DNA of 64,000 nucleotides from Diphasiastrum complanatum (taxonomy: Eukaryota > Streptophyta > Lycopodiopsida > Lycopodiales > Lycopodiaceae): assembly GCA_029204225.1 (NCBI GenBank), contig CM055100.1:11727272-11791271 (forward strand). Direction: 5' to 3'. Every line of letters starts with the position of its first letter. Within the stretch, counting starts at the first letter, position 1. The notes beneath the pieces were generated by a model. The model made no database searches. It was given only the letters and a program-made list of their open reading frames with translations, and was not told where the DNA came from. Below are positions 44,317-57,300 of this stretch, in pieces. Made by a program: the position numbers and the translations under genes.

Positions 44317-44959
44317 TTACCTTTATTTTTTTTCCATCTTTGATAATGGAAGCATAAGCTCAACATTTGTTTTTCAATTTGATAACGGAAGCACATGGAA
44401 GACATTTTAATTCTGCATTCTATTTTTCCATCTGATCTTTTGTCCCAGCCTTCATCCATAAGTTCAGATAATAAACTATCTGATAAATTTTTGCATACAA
44501 ACATCGTTGGGGTTTTGTGTACGTTGACACTTGAAAAGAAGTCCACAAATATATTCAAGGAAATAAACCAACTCAATCTGACTGTTTTTTATCCCGTGCT
44601 CATTATGAATTTTTTACATCATTATATATCTTGCAACGAAATCATTCTGAAACTGGTAGCATCTGGTGCAATCCATTCATCACTTTCAAAACTAGGTAAT
44701 GGAATTGGTACTATTTGTCCAAAATTTCCTTTTGTGTTTGACAATGCATATACATTAATGGTAAATCGATTTTCTCATCTCAACCATCTGTCATATTCAT
44801 TTTCAATATTTTTGGGTCTCTTCGATTACTTTATTTATATTTGGAAAATTCTACGTTACGTAGAACCCCGAAGCTAAGATTTCAATTGGTCCACATGGCA
44901 ACGAAAATAAGAAAAAAATAAAAAAGCATCTTTTTCAAAGGCCCTCATCGGGCTCTAAG

Positions 44960-45215
44960 TTTCTCTAATGCTTTCTATCATAGTCCTCGTCTTGTTGTTG
45001 GTGGTCCCTCTTGTTTGGTCTATGAACATTTGCATGATTGCATTTCACTTGAGGATTCTACTAGAGGATTTGTTCAGCTCTTTCGGATATGCTCTTCACA
45101 TTCCTTCTTCTGTTGCTCGTCTTTTAGTTGTCACGTTTGATTGTTATGACTAAAGCTTCTGGTGATGTCCAAATGCTCTTTTGTCTTGTAAGTCGCTCTA
45201 TGTGTTTTCATTATC
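44960..45215. repeat. Inverted copy of the 9.8-10.06 kb repeat
   Basis: The reverse complement matches 9800-10060 (shared CCTCGTCTTGTTGTTGGTGG and GTTGCTCGTC blocks) with few differences. Distance about 35 kb. Confidence 0.75.
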
Positions 45216-46660
45216 AACAAATTTTTGCCTCCTTTCTCTCCCCTCATCAATTTGGTGTCTCTACTCCTGGGGGCTATGAAGCTGTGATTATAATTTTGAA
45301 GCAGATGTATAATTTAAAGAAGGGAGGTTTGTTTTTTATAGTATATTTTCAAGAATCAAAATGCAATTTCTAATCATGATAAACATATTTCTTTCTCACT
45401 GTTTTTATTGGTCATGCGAGATCCATGTTTAAATTTCACCTTCTTGTAAAATGTACCAAAAAGAACTACTCCAATTTCACATTGCTATAGTATTTTTGTT
45501 GTCTCTTGCATATCATGTGTATTTTTACATTCTTTTCTTATAGTGATTTAATGAGAATTAATTCCTCTTTTGGCATCACATCAACGTTGCAGGGGTTGGG
45601 ATTGAAGCTTGCACTTGGTCCACCGGGGGTGGCAAACAATTCTTCCCTAATCACCTTGCTTAGAAGAACTATATTATTTATTTGAGCCCAAGAGCTCCCT
45701 AATTTATCGAGATAAAAATGAATCTTGATTGAGATGCATGGAAATAATAATAATAAACATTTTTCATTTGTGAAAGATGCAATAATTGTGTACTAGGTAA
45801 TGGCAATGAGAGGGCCATTACCACATATAATCTGGTGTCTGGGTAGTTGAGTGGCAGAGGCGACGAGAGGGACCAGATTATGTGTAGTAATGGCCCAACC
45901 AATGAAACATTACCGCACATAATTGCATTTGGGAGAAATTTTTTGGCAACTATCTCAAACATTTCTTTCTAAAATGAGTAGTAATTTATGGAACCTATGT
46001 TATGCAATATAATATAGGCCCCAAAAATGCCTAAAATTCTAACCAAAGGCAATTACGTACAACGTAAAGCCTTCGGGAAAGGGGGGGAGGTGGCTTTACA
46101 CTTCTCAATGTCAGCTACCCGAGGGCGACAATCTAGGGCCATTGCCCAAAGGAGCGTAAAGCCTTGCTCGAGGACTTTAGCCAACCCAAAGCCCTAACTA
46201 TATTGTTCACAAATTTGTATATTTCGCCGCCCAAGCCATAATGCCCTTCTAGAACAGGTCGCAACATTATGGCCATAATCCCCTAACCGAACAGGCTGCC
46301 CAAGCAAGGATTCATTACTATTGTTGCTTTTTGTCTAAAAAAAAAAGTGCTCAAGTTATGCTAAAATCCTTCATTTGCTCCATTAACCACATGGCACACA
46401 ATATGGGTGGAGAAGGGGCTTTCCACAACCACCATGGGATAATCATTTCAACATGCCACCATGGCAAAGTTTAGATTTTCCTTTTCTCCTTGCTACTAAA
46501 TGAGCTGACTAGTATATTAAAATACATAAAATACAGGTGATAATGGACTAGTCATAATGAAAGTGAAAGTGAGCACGTATTTGCTTTAGCTGTACATTGT
46601 ACACATAATGAACCAACAACTATGTAGGTGGGTAGAAAACATATATATATATATATATAA

Positions 46661-46692
<32 letters not shown>

Positions 46693-48592
46693 AATCTTGT
46701 GAAAAGATTTATTTCGATTTTTACCTGCTCAGGGGACCTAGCTTTCTCAGGAAAGTTGCTAGAAAGGAAGGATTTTCCTGAAGGCATATGGGTTGGCGAG
46801 CATCTTTATGATGACAGTGATATTGATGAAAAGCTGTACCTGGAGAGGTATCTGGATCTGTCAGAATGTTATTTCCTCTTTATCTGCGAAACTGGGAGGA
46901 AATTGAGATGTGGGCTCAGGACTCAAAAGTGATCTGATTGTGGGTCACTGTGTCTCGTTACCTTGAGCAGCAGGTGAAGTTTGCCTTTTAGTGCCTACAA
47001 TAAGTAAAGCTTGACGGTGACATATGGAAGAGGTAAACCAGAATTGTTTAATTCAACATGAGTTGGCTTGAGATGGGTTCCTTTTTGGTTGATCTTAGGT
47101 TAGTTTGAGCAATTGTTTGTTTATGGGCTGCAGAATTTTAGGCTATGTTGCATTATTTTGTTTTGAAAGACAAGATGGATTATGGATATATTTTAATCAG
47201 GAATTGTATATGTAAACTGCAATTGGACTGATAATTATATTCTCTATTGTGCTTGTCAGATAGTAGCACTGTCGTACACTGAAACCAAAAGATATAAACA
47301 GCCAACTTGTCGCTGTGTGCTGCTGAAATTCCAGATTAAACTTGAAACCTGAAAGTGTTGACACGGATAGACTTGATCAAATTTCAATCCAAATTTCGAG
47401 TTCACAAGTACAAGAGATCAATTACCAATGAGCTAGTTTGATATGGTCAGAAACACACACAGTGACTTTATTTGAGTGAAGAAAGACAATCTGCCGCCTG
47501 GGAAAAAATATTATGCAGTTGTAATTTACATGCAATAGAGTCTAGAGATGTTGCTGCTACATAGGCTGGCACTCGAAGTTACATGCTACCTTTTCAGACG
47601 AATAAAATAACATGTGCTTGAACAATCAGACTCCAGAGTGCACAGTTCCGAGTGCACTATAAAGGTCAAGCAGGGGCCAGCAGTGATTCGGATGTCCGAT
47701 GTCCATGCTGTTCCTGAAAAGAATAGCATGGTAGGACTCCAAGTCAGTCAGCAGTTTGCTCTGTAGACTGCGTCTAAACTTTAGAGCTCCTTTGACCGTT
47801 CAAATAGCAGTATACGACGGCCGAGATGTGCGCATGCATGTTCTTACTAGAGACATGGCGATGGACATTGGAGACGATGAGTAGCAATAACATCAGCTGC
47901 GTAGACTTTATCTCTGCGTACTTCCTGTCTTGTGTTCCTGCAGGCTTCAGAGTCCAATTTTTCCTTGCATTCAACCCTTACCGCAACATGGGTAGACTAT
48001 ATTTTTTTTTAAATTACTGCCTTATTTAATTGGAAATGGATCGCACTAGACCAACCCAAGGTCGACCAAGATCAAATCTGTTCCAACTTAGCTTTACCTA
48101 CAGCCTACTGAGATTATTCTGAAAAGGTGATAATAAGAACCCAGCTTAAAATTTTACCAATTCCACTTAGAGGAGCAAAACTCGATGAAAAGAAGTACTG
48201 CCGAAACCAGTTACAGGTGGCAGTACATTTCATCATCTTCGCTTCGAACTTGAAGCTAAGGCTAGAGTATTAGTGAGCCTTGACAAGGATATCTATACTC
48301 TGATCATCTATCTGGAAGTTCATCCTCTAAACCTGAATACAATATGTCAGAAGCAAATTTCTTCTAGCTTGAAGCTCAAATTGAGCCAAGAAATGCTGTC
48401 ATGAACAAAGCCTTATTAGGCTTACCCAGCTCGAACTCTCTCTCAGCATATAGTCACAGCTTGCAGTTTGAATCCCCATCATCCATCATGATAGGCTTCG
48501 CAGATTCAAACATCAATATGATGGTTCAACTTCAAGCTTATGAAAGAATAGTAATGGGAACTTCAAATTGGAAGTTTCTAAAGAATATGATC
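45216..48592. other. No recognised gene; AT/AG microsatellite at 46641-46686
   Basis: A run of about nine AT units passes directly into about 13 AG units (46641-46686). Short frames around it (e.g. 46699-46932) have no known family. 45780-45920 contains an imperfect inverted repeat around GGCCATTACCACATATAATC and its complement, possibly a small foldback element. Confidence 0.5.
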
Positions 48593-50203
48593 TCAGAAGG
48601 AAACATAAACCCAAACAGCTTTGCTTGGAATCTTGTTGTGCAAGATGAAGAGCATGTAGTATGCTGAAGGAGCGAGGATATAGCTGGGAGCAACGCTTGT
48701 AACTATAAATATGCTACCCTGGCTTGTAGACTGCGTTGGATAGACTGCTAGTTTCAGCTGCCTTTGTCCCTGCGAGAAGGAATGGGTCGTGTAGGGAATG
48801 CTTGCCAGGGTGAGCTCAATGTCACCAGCTAGATTACCAGGAAGAGCAACACTGACAGTGAAGTTGTCGCCATAGCGAATGACGGAGGGATAGCTTACAA
48901 AGCTGGGGCGCTGCCAGTCGTTGCTGGGATCTAGATAAGCAGGAGAGAACGCTTCCACCCTCATTTCAGTAGGAAAAGGCCCTGTGAAGGTGTAAAATTC
49001 ATGTGTATTGCTGCCTGCGACGATAATACGCCCATCAGGCAAGAGATTTGCTGTGGAGTGATATACCCGAGCGATGGTGGTAGCTGCTTGCACCTCGAAT
49101 TGGTTTGTGTCAGGGTCGTAGATGACTGGATTATAGCAGGGATTGGTGGCATCCATCCATCCTTGCGATCCATTCTGCGCTCCGTTGATGATCAAGACCT
49201 TGCTGTCCGGAAGTAGGACCATGTCGCCCATATTTCTCCTCATCGGCATGGTTAGCATCTCCCAGGTAGCATTTGCAGCAGTCACCACCATCCTTCCGCA
49301 TGTCTGTGATGCTCCGAACTGCCCAGCAGGATTGCTAAAGGCATACATGTTAGACCCCCCACAGACAAGCACCTCTGCTATGGAAAATCCATTTGCATTG
49401 TCAAGCGCAAGCATCACCGAGCTTCCTCCACAGGGATAGTTTCTGGGCTCCCCTGGAATTCTTGGGTACCTCCTCAGAACGGTATTCGTGTAGAAATTCA
49501 GCAAAATAGAATCCCTGTTCGCAAAGATATACATATTATTGTCAGGAAGGAGGTGCAAGAAGGGATAGAGATTATCATTCCATTGATCATTTGTGTCGCG
49601 GAGAAATTGCAGATCAAACTGGCCTAATCCTTGATCAGGAACAAATTCATAACTGAATACTCCTCTCCCTCCCACAGTGATCACGCGCAGATCGGGCAAG
49701 AGTTGATTGGAAGCATACCATCTGCCTGCTAAGAGCTCCTTTTCTGATTCTACCCAATCGCATGTACCTGTGGCAGGGCATGGTGAGAAGTATCTCACCT
49801 TCTTAAAGCCATCGTAATCGCCTCCTGTTTGCATGAGAGTACCATTGGGAAGGAATGCGCCTGAGCTGCACCATGTGTCCGTCTGGATGAAGAGCGGGCG
49901 GACTGTGTTGGTGGCGATGTCGAATAGCACAGAATGGGCAGTGCAGTCGTGGGGGGAGACGCGATCATTTGGGTTCTCTCGGCAGACTCCGTTCGTCAGA
50001 TTGATGAGAGATGAGCCGATGTCTGTTCTGTCCAGGAAGACCACTGTGTTGAAATGCGTTACCGCTGTGTGCATTGAAGCGATCCCTGCGTTCTGAAGTA
50101 ACAGGACGAAATTACCTGGCTGAGAATAGCACACGAGGGCACGCATCAAGTGATGTATCAAGCTGAGCAGAAGCACAAGTGTCCTCTTTCCATCTCCCAT
50201 CAT
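48593..50203 (-). CDS. GLOX: Glyoxal/aldehyde oxidase (GLOX-like), intact
   Basis: A single uninterrupted frame of 536 residues, the usual size for plant GLOX proteins (copper radical oxidases that turn aldehydes to acids and release hydrogen peroxide at the cell surface; in Arabidopsis linked to pollen and wall development). Residues 1-27 look like a signal peptide with a hydrophobic core. The N-terminal glyoxal-oxidase domain carries Cys112 (DTWCSSGAF) and Tyr163 (GRWYASNQ), the expected Cys-Tyr cofactor pair. Tyr381-His382 (RVYHSTANLLPDGR) and His474 (YTTHSFSQGQR) match the other copper ligands. The C-terminal DUF1929-like domain follows. GGxxx blades repeat through the middle. Two start codons stand in tandem (50203, 50200); the first is used here. 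A TATA-like AAATAAAAG lies about 220 bp upstream. No neighbour is related to it. The absence of any frameshift argues that it is functional. Confidence 0.95.
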   Translation of the reverse strand: MMGDGKRTLVLLLSLIHHLMRALVCYSQPGNFVLLLQNAGIASMHTAVTHFNTVVFLDRTDIGSSLINLTNGVCRENPNDRVSPHDCTAHSVLFDIATNTVRPLFIQTDTWCSSGAFLPNGTLMQTGGDYDGFKKVRYFSPCPATGTCDWVESEKELLAGRWYASNQLLPDLRVITVGGRGVFSYEFVPDQGLGQFDLQFLRDTNDQWNDNLYPFLHLLPDNNMYIFANRDSILLNFYTNTVLRRYPRIPGEPRNYPCGGSSVMLALDNANGFSIAEVLVCGGSNMYAFSNPAGQFGASQTCGRMVVTAANATWEMLTMPMRRNMGDMVLLPDSKVLIINGAQNGSQGWMDATNPCYNPVIYDPDTNQFEVQAATTIARVYHSTANLLPDGRIIVAGSNTHEFYTFTGPFPTEMRVEAFSPAYLDPSNDWQRPSFVSYPSVIRYGDNFTVSVALPGNLAGDIELTLASIPYTTHSFSQGQRQLKLAVYPTQSTSQGSIFIVTSVAPSYILAPSAYYMLFILHNKIPSKAVWVYVSF

Positions 50204-51180
50204 TGAACGTGTTCTGGTCTACCTTTTTACAGACAAAAGCGACAGAAGCTAATGCGCGCTAGAGAGAGAATGATCAAGCGAGCTCTTCATGGTCGGTATA
50301 GGGCTTGCTTTTTCGTGATCATCCAGGCAAGCTGTAAGTTAAGTCAGAAATTTGTGTGGAATGGAAAAAGCTTTCAGCTCAAAACGTAAATTTTCCAAAA
50401 GAGGCTAGGCTTTTGCCTCCTTTTATTTGCAAGATTTCACTTTCAGGCTAAAGTGGCACAGATAGAATTTCGAAGAGCTCACAGAATGATTGCTAATATG
50501 CATACAAGGTTAAGAATGTACAACAATTTCAAAGATGTGCGCATATGCGAGCGTTTAGTCGATGTGCTGTAACAGAAGGCCTCCAGTTATTCAAAGAGAA
50601 AAGAATCATATAGCTGAGCACGTGAGAACTCCTTCACGTAACTTTGCGCGCAACGGCAACGGATGCAACGGATGCTCACTGTAACCTGAACAAAGAATAA
50701 CGAATACATTGCAGAACCGGCTGGGAAGAAGATAAAAAGTACTCTGTGAAGTGAGCTAAGAAAATCAGCAACAAAAACTCTCATGGCAGTGCGCAGATCA
50801 CACAATGCAGACTGCAGCATAGGTACATCAGTGGGCATTTAAGGCATTCTATGCCAGAAGCAGGAGGTGCTGCTGCGCAGAGAAGCCACATATCTAGCAA
50901 AAAAAGGTTATTTAGATTCCATGCTTGGCATTGTGGCAGCAGCAACGGCACCAGCTGTAAGACATTAAGCATCGGATTGCAATCATCCTCCAGAGGTGTG
51001 TACTGGACTGAGACACAAGTGAGGACGCCGCAGTGTGCAGCTTGCAGGTAAGCCTCAGCTTTCAAGGCTTCTACAATGCTTGGCTTTCTTCTTCTGGCAT
51101 CCAAAGCCAGGGCAGCGAAGGGAAGGGAAGATAAGCACACTAGGCAAAGTGGGCCATCACTAGAAGCGAGAGATAATAGA
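50204..51180. other. GLOX upstream region
   Basis: Probable promoter and 5' leader on the minus strand. Open frames here are antisense or low-complexity. No repeat ends were recognised. Confidence 0.4.
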
Positions 51181-51185
51181 AAATG

Positions 51186-51187
<2 letters not shown>

Positions 51188-51221
<34 letters not shown>

Positions 51222-51313
51222 CAAAAAGAAAAAGGGAAAATGAGAGAGAGAGAGATGGGTGAGAGAAAACAAAAAGAAAAGAGAAAATGAGAGAGAGAGA
51301 ATGGGGGGGGGGT
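51188..51313. repeat. (GA)n tracts and poly-G run
   Basis: GA runs at 51189-51218 and interrupted GA-rich sequence to 51300, then about ten G. AAACAAAAAGAAAA lies between, in two copies. The long minus-strand open frames over this area (to 51454) are created by the simple repeats. Confidence 0.9.
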
Positions 51314-52035
51314 TAAAGCAAGGGTGGATGGATGTTGAGTAAGGAATTTGGTTTGGGAAAGGAAGACTAAAGAGGGAGCATGACACCTTGGCTTTAGATA
51401 TGTGGGAGCAATGTACAAGGGAGACCGGTCAAGAGGCCAAAATCTAGGGTCCACACAATTATTGGACCTTTAAGGTACCTAAAAGATTGATTGTTGGTGG
51501 GCACGCACGACACTAGACCATGTGCACACATCTAAATCCTTTCCTTGCTCATGGTCTTGGTATTTGGGCTACAAGTTAACTTGGTAGTTACTACCTCGAG
51601 TTGAGCTAGAAATCACAATCACCTGTAAAAACAAGTAAAAATGAGTAGATTGAGGCTTGAAATTCAGGATATGGCACAAATTAGCCATTTAGCTAGCTTG
51701 TACACTTCATAATTTCTCCGAGAAAGAGAAGCTTCAAGCTTAGGTGAATCCCCTCTTGAAAATATAAAATTTTCAAGCTTGGATAGAACATGTATTTAGC
51801 ACTACAAGCTAGTTTGTAGAGTCGACAAGTATGTTAGCCATAGATAAATAGGTGTCGTATTTAGGATGGACATCATTAAGAGAGCTTGGGCATAAAAATG
51901 GCCTTTTTTTACTTGAAATGAGTTTGATGTCCATGTGGCCTAATAGTGGTTATCCAAGTGTGCAAAGTTGTGATAGTGCCAATAAAAATCAATGAGAATT
52001 TGAGGGCAAAATCAAAATCAAAAGTGGAAGTGTTG
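51314..52035. other. No recognised gene
   Basis: AT-rich sequence between the GA tracts and the Copia remnant. It might include its decayed LTR, but I see no defined ends. Confidence 0.4.
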
Positions 52036-54360
52036 TCAGTCAAATTGAAAGGGAGTATCTATATATATAGTTTTGGATGACATGGGTCGCATTACGCAAC
52101 ATGTGTTGCAACCACTTGCCCTTAATGAGGCACTTACACGTACAAATGAAAACTCGTTATATAATATAATTGTAAACAACTTGCAAGATCGGAAATCAAA
52201 CCCTACCTTCTGAACACTCTCTCTAAAGATTTTACTTATCTTGCAAACACAAAGTCTAGTGAATCCAAAAGCTTCAAACTTCTCTTCACACAACGATTTG
52301 GTGAAAACATCAACCAGCTGTTCTTATTATCTATAAAGTATTGCTCCAATGCCTTTGTTGCAAGATCTTCTCACGAATACTAAGTGATGCAAAAATTTGT
52401 CAGCTTATACTTGGTCGATTTTGGAATCTTAGAGGCCAAATTTGTATATAACCTTCACATGGTTTCTTCACACATGAAATCATGTTAGTATATCATTTCT
52501 AGATGGGTCCAAGTACCCTTAGTCACTTGTACATACAAATGATTCACTTTTAGAATTAATTGGCAATTTTGGCCAATATAGCTGAAAAACAATCATTACC
52601 AATGTGAAACACATACCCTGAAGTGGAACGTCTATCATCCATGTTTCTGCCCCAATTCGCATCAACATAGCCTTCAAGTTTCACAAGGGCAATATCGTGA
52701 GAGTAGAATAAGCCAAACTTTGATGTTTCATTCACATACCTCAGAATACGCTTGGCGGCTTTCCAATGTGACTGCTTTGGTGCATGCATGAATTGACTTA
52801 CTAGATAGAGGGTTTAGGGTTTGGAGATCCTACAACCTGCTCCCACGAGGTATGTGCTATAATCTAAGGCTTCCCATTAATGAACTATATTTAGTAGCAT
52901 CACAGGATTCACTATCATCATACTTTGAAAGCTTTATGCCAACTTCCTTAGGAGTAGATGATACCTTACTATCTTCCATGTAAAATCTCTTAAGCAATTC
53001 AGCAACATACTTTGTTTGAGTAAGCGCAATTTCTTGATTGCTTTGCTAAACTTCCACACCCAAGCAATAGTGCATTATCTCCAAATCTGTCATATCAAGC
53101 TCTCTACATAGATTTGACTTGACTTCCTTCACCAAGCTATCATTACTACTAGTAATGATCAAATCATCTACATAAAGTGCAATTAAAAGTATAGAGCCAT
53201 TTCGGACAAGTGTGTATAGGTTGCAATCTGATGTAGTATGCACAAAACTCTGTCCTATGAAATACTCATGAATCCATCAATACCATGCATGAGGAGCCTG
53301 TTCAAACCATACAAAGCTTTATGCAACTTGCATACCTTGGTCTCCGGTTGGGCCATATATATCTCTTCATCTAGAGTGCCATTGAGAAATGCGGATTTAA
53401 CATCCATCTAATGGACTTTCCAACCAAACTTAGATGTTAGGGCAAACAAAAGTCTCAAAGTAGTCCACTTCACCACAAGTGCGAAAGTCTCCTCATAATC
53501 TATCCCCTTAATTTGAGCATAGCCCTTGACAACTAGTCTTGCTTTATAGAACACACGTGATATGATAGTCTTCTTGGATAATGGATCGTCAAACCTGTAG
53601 CCTTTGACCCTATCCCAACAAAGATAGTCTTCAAGGCTTTATCATCCAACTTCTTTCTCGCCACATCAAGTACATGGACAAAGGCTTTACATCCAAACAC
53701 TTTAAATCCAAACACATCCAAGGATTTTGTGCTTCACACCTATAAAGACTTCATATGGTCTTACCTTAGGAATTGCAACTATGGGACTTTGATTCTGAAG
53801 GAAATTCGCAATGTTACAAGCTTCTCCCCAAAAAGAATTTGGCAGCTTCATGAACTTCAACATAGAACGTGAACTCTCAACAATCGTTTTGTTCTTTCTT
53901 TCCGCTACAACATTGTGTTGTGGCATATAAGATTGACTGAACTACCTTTTGATCCCATGTTCATCACAAAAAGCATTGAATTCATAATTCATATTCACCA
54001 CCACTATCTGATCGTAATGTCTTTACTTTCCTTCCTGTTTAAGTCTCCACCAACAACCTTGAAGGATTTGAACTTATCAAATGCTTCTGACTTCTTTCGT
54101 AGAAAGTAAACCCATGATATTCTAGAATGATCATCAATAAATGTCATGAAATAAAGTGAACCTCCGTTAGTCATCATCTTCATGGGGCCACATAAGTCAC
54201 AATGGATTAGATACAACTTACCCTTTGCTCTTTGAGTACCACCTTTCTTGAATTTCTCCCTATGTTGTTTGCCAAGAAAGCATCCTTTGCACAAATGAAG
54301 TTTTTGATTTTGAAAAGAGGGTAAACAAATTGTTAACACATCTTGAAGAAGTATACATAG
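52036..54360 (-). pseudogene. Decayed Copia pol (integrase, RT, RNase H)
   Basis: Reading the minus strand: a pre-integrase piece with LHLCKGCFLGKQHREKF (about 54300), integrase aspartates in HCDLCGPM and RSDSGGEY, and the glutamate block VVAERKNKTIVESSRSM near 53900. Then [20 protein letters not shown] and [12 protein letters not shown] of reverse transcriptase near 53340-53410, the catalytic YVDDLII near 53160, and RNase H (LEGYVDANWGRNMDDRRSTS near 52650). The end of pol, LVDVFTKSL, lies near 52290. Integrase before RT identifies Copia. Several frameshifts and stops kill it. No Gag or clear LTR is retained. Confidence 0.9.
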
Positions 54361-57300
54361 TTCATTTTGGAGTATGTATTAGGTGTATCCCTTTAGACAA
54401 GTAACATCTTTGATCCTTTTTTATTAGATGTGAAATTTGAAGCAAAACCATTAGATTTGAGCATTGAATGCAATCCTCTTGTTATCTTTGTTTTCATTTT
54501 CACATTTGGCTTAGCTAATCAAGATTCTAACACTTCTATGCTATTTTGACATTAGATTGGGCTTAGCTATATAGGATTCTACAAATTCAATGCTACAATG
54601 TAATGTTTGTTTTTTGGAAGAATTGATAATGCAGGGAGAAAATTTCTAATCCCAATCATATGTACTTCTACACATTATCAAAATCATTCGAATAATTAAA
54701 ATTAGCCTACTCTCTATGAAAATTTGTGAAGTTTAAAAATCTTCTCATGGAAGATAATTGCTCTTCTTTCTATAATTGTGAATGGAATAATGTACTTGTG
54801 TGTGCGATCAAATCAGCTAACTTGGAGAAGAACTATTCATCAAGTACACCTCAATTTGTCATTAATTCCTTACCTATGTATAAATGTTTTAAGCCAAATG
54901 CTAATCTAGCATTCCAAGCATTAGATATACTTCATATATTTTGTTCAAGACACAATTTGTGATACATATGTTTTCATTTATGATGTAGTTTTTTGATATC
55001 ATCTTTTTATCAACGATGCAAGTGTGGTAACACTTATGTTTTATTGAGAATTTCTCATGTTTTCCACTCAAACTAAAGCATCAAATATGATACGCGATGT
55101 CCTAATAAAATAATGTAAGAACTTCGTGCATTATTGATGTAAATGACTATGCTTCTTATATTTTTTAGTAATATCCATTTCTATTGCATTGAAATGTTGT
55201 TCACTTGCATATTCATCATTTAGGCTCATCTGTTCCAATGATTATATTGCTTGTAGTATTTATAAATCTTTCTTTATTTAGCCTCTAATACTCATGGAAG
55301 CAATGTAAACAAAACATGTTTAGAATGATCCATGTCATGGTCCAAAATTTATGATTAAAAAAAAATTGATGCGCAAATCAATATGGAAAAGAAAACATCT
55401 AAAATTATTTCTTCTTTCACATCGTGATCAAAGTTCTAAAGGTGAAAATGACATTTCCACACAATGTGACCTTTGAGGAAATTGCATGACATGTTGGTAA
55501 TTTATATGAGCATAATGATGTGAAGGCACACACACTGAGAAGAATATGAAAAGCATGAATGGAGAGTTGAAATTGCGAGAAGATTTATACAAACCAAGAA
55601 CAACAAGATCTCACTTAAACCATTCATTGATTCTTTCAAATCCCCAAGCCCACATACATGGAGTGACCAAGGTCTATCTTACTAGGTAATTTTTCCCATA
55701 TATCCACTCTTGTATAGTTTTTCTTTTTAAGTCATAGATTCTACTGATAGAGATTATATGTTATAAACTAGTTTGCAAAGGCTTGAGATCCATGCATAAA
55801 GACTTGAGACATGCAAAATGATGAGCGCAATTATCTACAAATTGACATCATGCCCACCCAAAATATTGCATATATGTAGAAGTGAATGTCAAAGACTTAA
55901 CAAATCCATGAGGGTGACACTCTTCATTATAATGATGACTTGGAAGAGGATTATCACACAAAAGTATTGTCTCTATTCCAGTATTTTTAAAGTTACGAAG
56001 ATTGTTTCACTACAAATCACTTACACAACTTATGATTGGCATGCTAGTCACCATACTTTGAGTGGAACTATAAGACTCCTCCATGTTCGCCTCCATGTCA
56101 ATGAATGTGAAATTTGTTCTTGCCAATAACGGCATCAATGAGTTTGGTATACAAGCAAGCACATTGCCTATTTGGCTAGTGGTTTTGATCAACTATAATG
56201 CTAAGAGTTGAAAAAATGCAACTTATGAACTCACTTCTTTTTCATGGACAACATTACACAAAAAACACACATGCACACCTTAGCTCTTGTTGATGAACTA
56301 GAAAAGGGATAATTACAAACCTATTACATCTCATGTCCTTTGCATAAAAAGAAAATAAATAATATGTGCCACTTTCCATTTGGACAATTCAAGAGTGTCT
56401 TCAAAAAATAAAGTGCATAAAATATTTAATTCAAGACACACCTACTTGTAGATAGATGTATATTTTTATAAGATAGTTTCCGTTAAATTAATTGCATGTC
56501 ATTCTCTACATATTAAATGAATTTTCTTCTGTATTTACATCATGATAAGCCTTCAATATTCTTTGGTATTCACCACTTTTGGGTATCACACATGTTTTCA
56601 TGATAAAAACTCATGTTAATTCAAGAAGATAGCATACAATAACCATCTCAAGTACTTCCCAAAATATCATCCATTCGTAAATACAAATAGAAGGCCTTCA
56701 AAGTATAATTGCAAAGGAAAATGCATCTAAAGAGCGTCACTAGATATGTATAGACTAGGTCTTAATTAGTCAAAGTTGAGGACGAGCTAACTATATTACA
56801 TTGTGGGCCATTTTGCAATAACCTTCTAATCCTAGGTGTATATGTCAAAACTCTAAAATCAAAAAAGCATTGATATGGGAGGTTTAAGTTTTTTGATATA
56901 TGTTTCTAGTTACTTTATAAAACCTCTATTAAAGATTATACCATCCTATATACAAATATGCATTTCTCGTTCAATAATTTGTATTGCATTAAGCACAAAC
57001 AAATTCAATGGAATGGCACAACGCTAGAATTCTATGTTTTCAACATTTTACCAATAATTGTGTTCAAAAAATTTAGACGTTAATAATGTGATTTTTGTGA
57101 ATTTGTGTATATGTTTTAGAGGAATTTTCAAATGTTGACATACAAATGCATTTGTTGGTGCACTCAATTGAAGATATTGCAATTCTTGGTTTTGAGAACA
57201 TGAGATGGAACAATGTGTTTGTCTATGTTCTATGTATCCATATTTGATTGAATTGTTTTTCCTTATATGATGTGATTTTGTTCGATACTTGAATCCACGC

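Noticed and set aside
44395-44877. 160-codon plus-strand frame
   Set aside because: It runs antisense to the spliced minus-strand gene and has no known domain; AT-rich composition explains the hydrophobic stretches.
49001-50096. Plus-strand open frames over the GLOX gene
   Set aside because: Antisense shadows of a well-supported coding sequence.
50781-51454. Long minus-strand frames full of Ser, Leu and Phe
   Set aside because: Generated by GA microsatellites; frame openness comes from the simple repeat.
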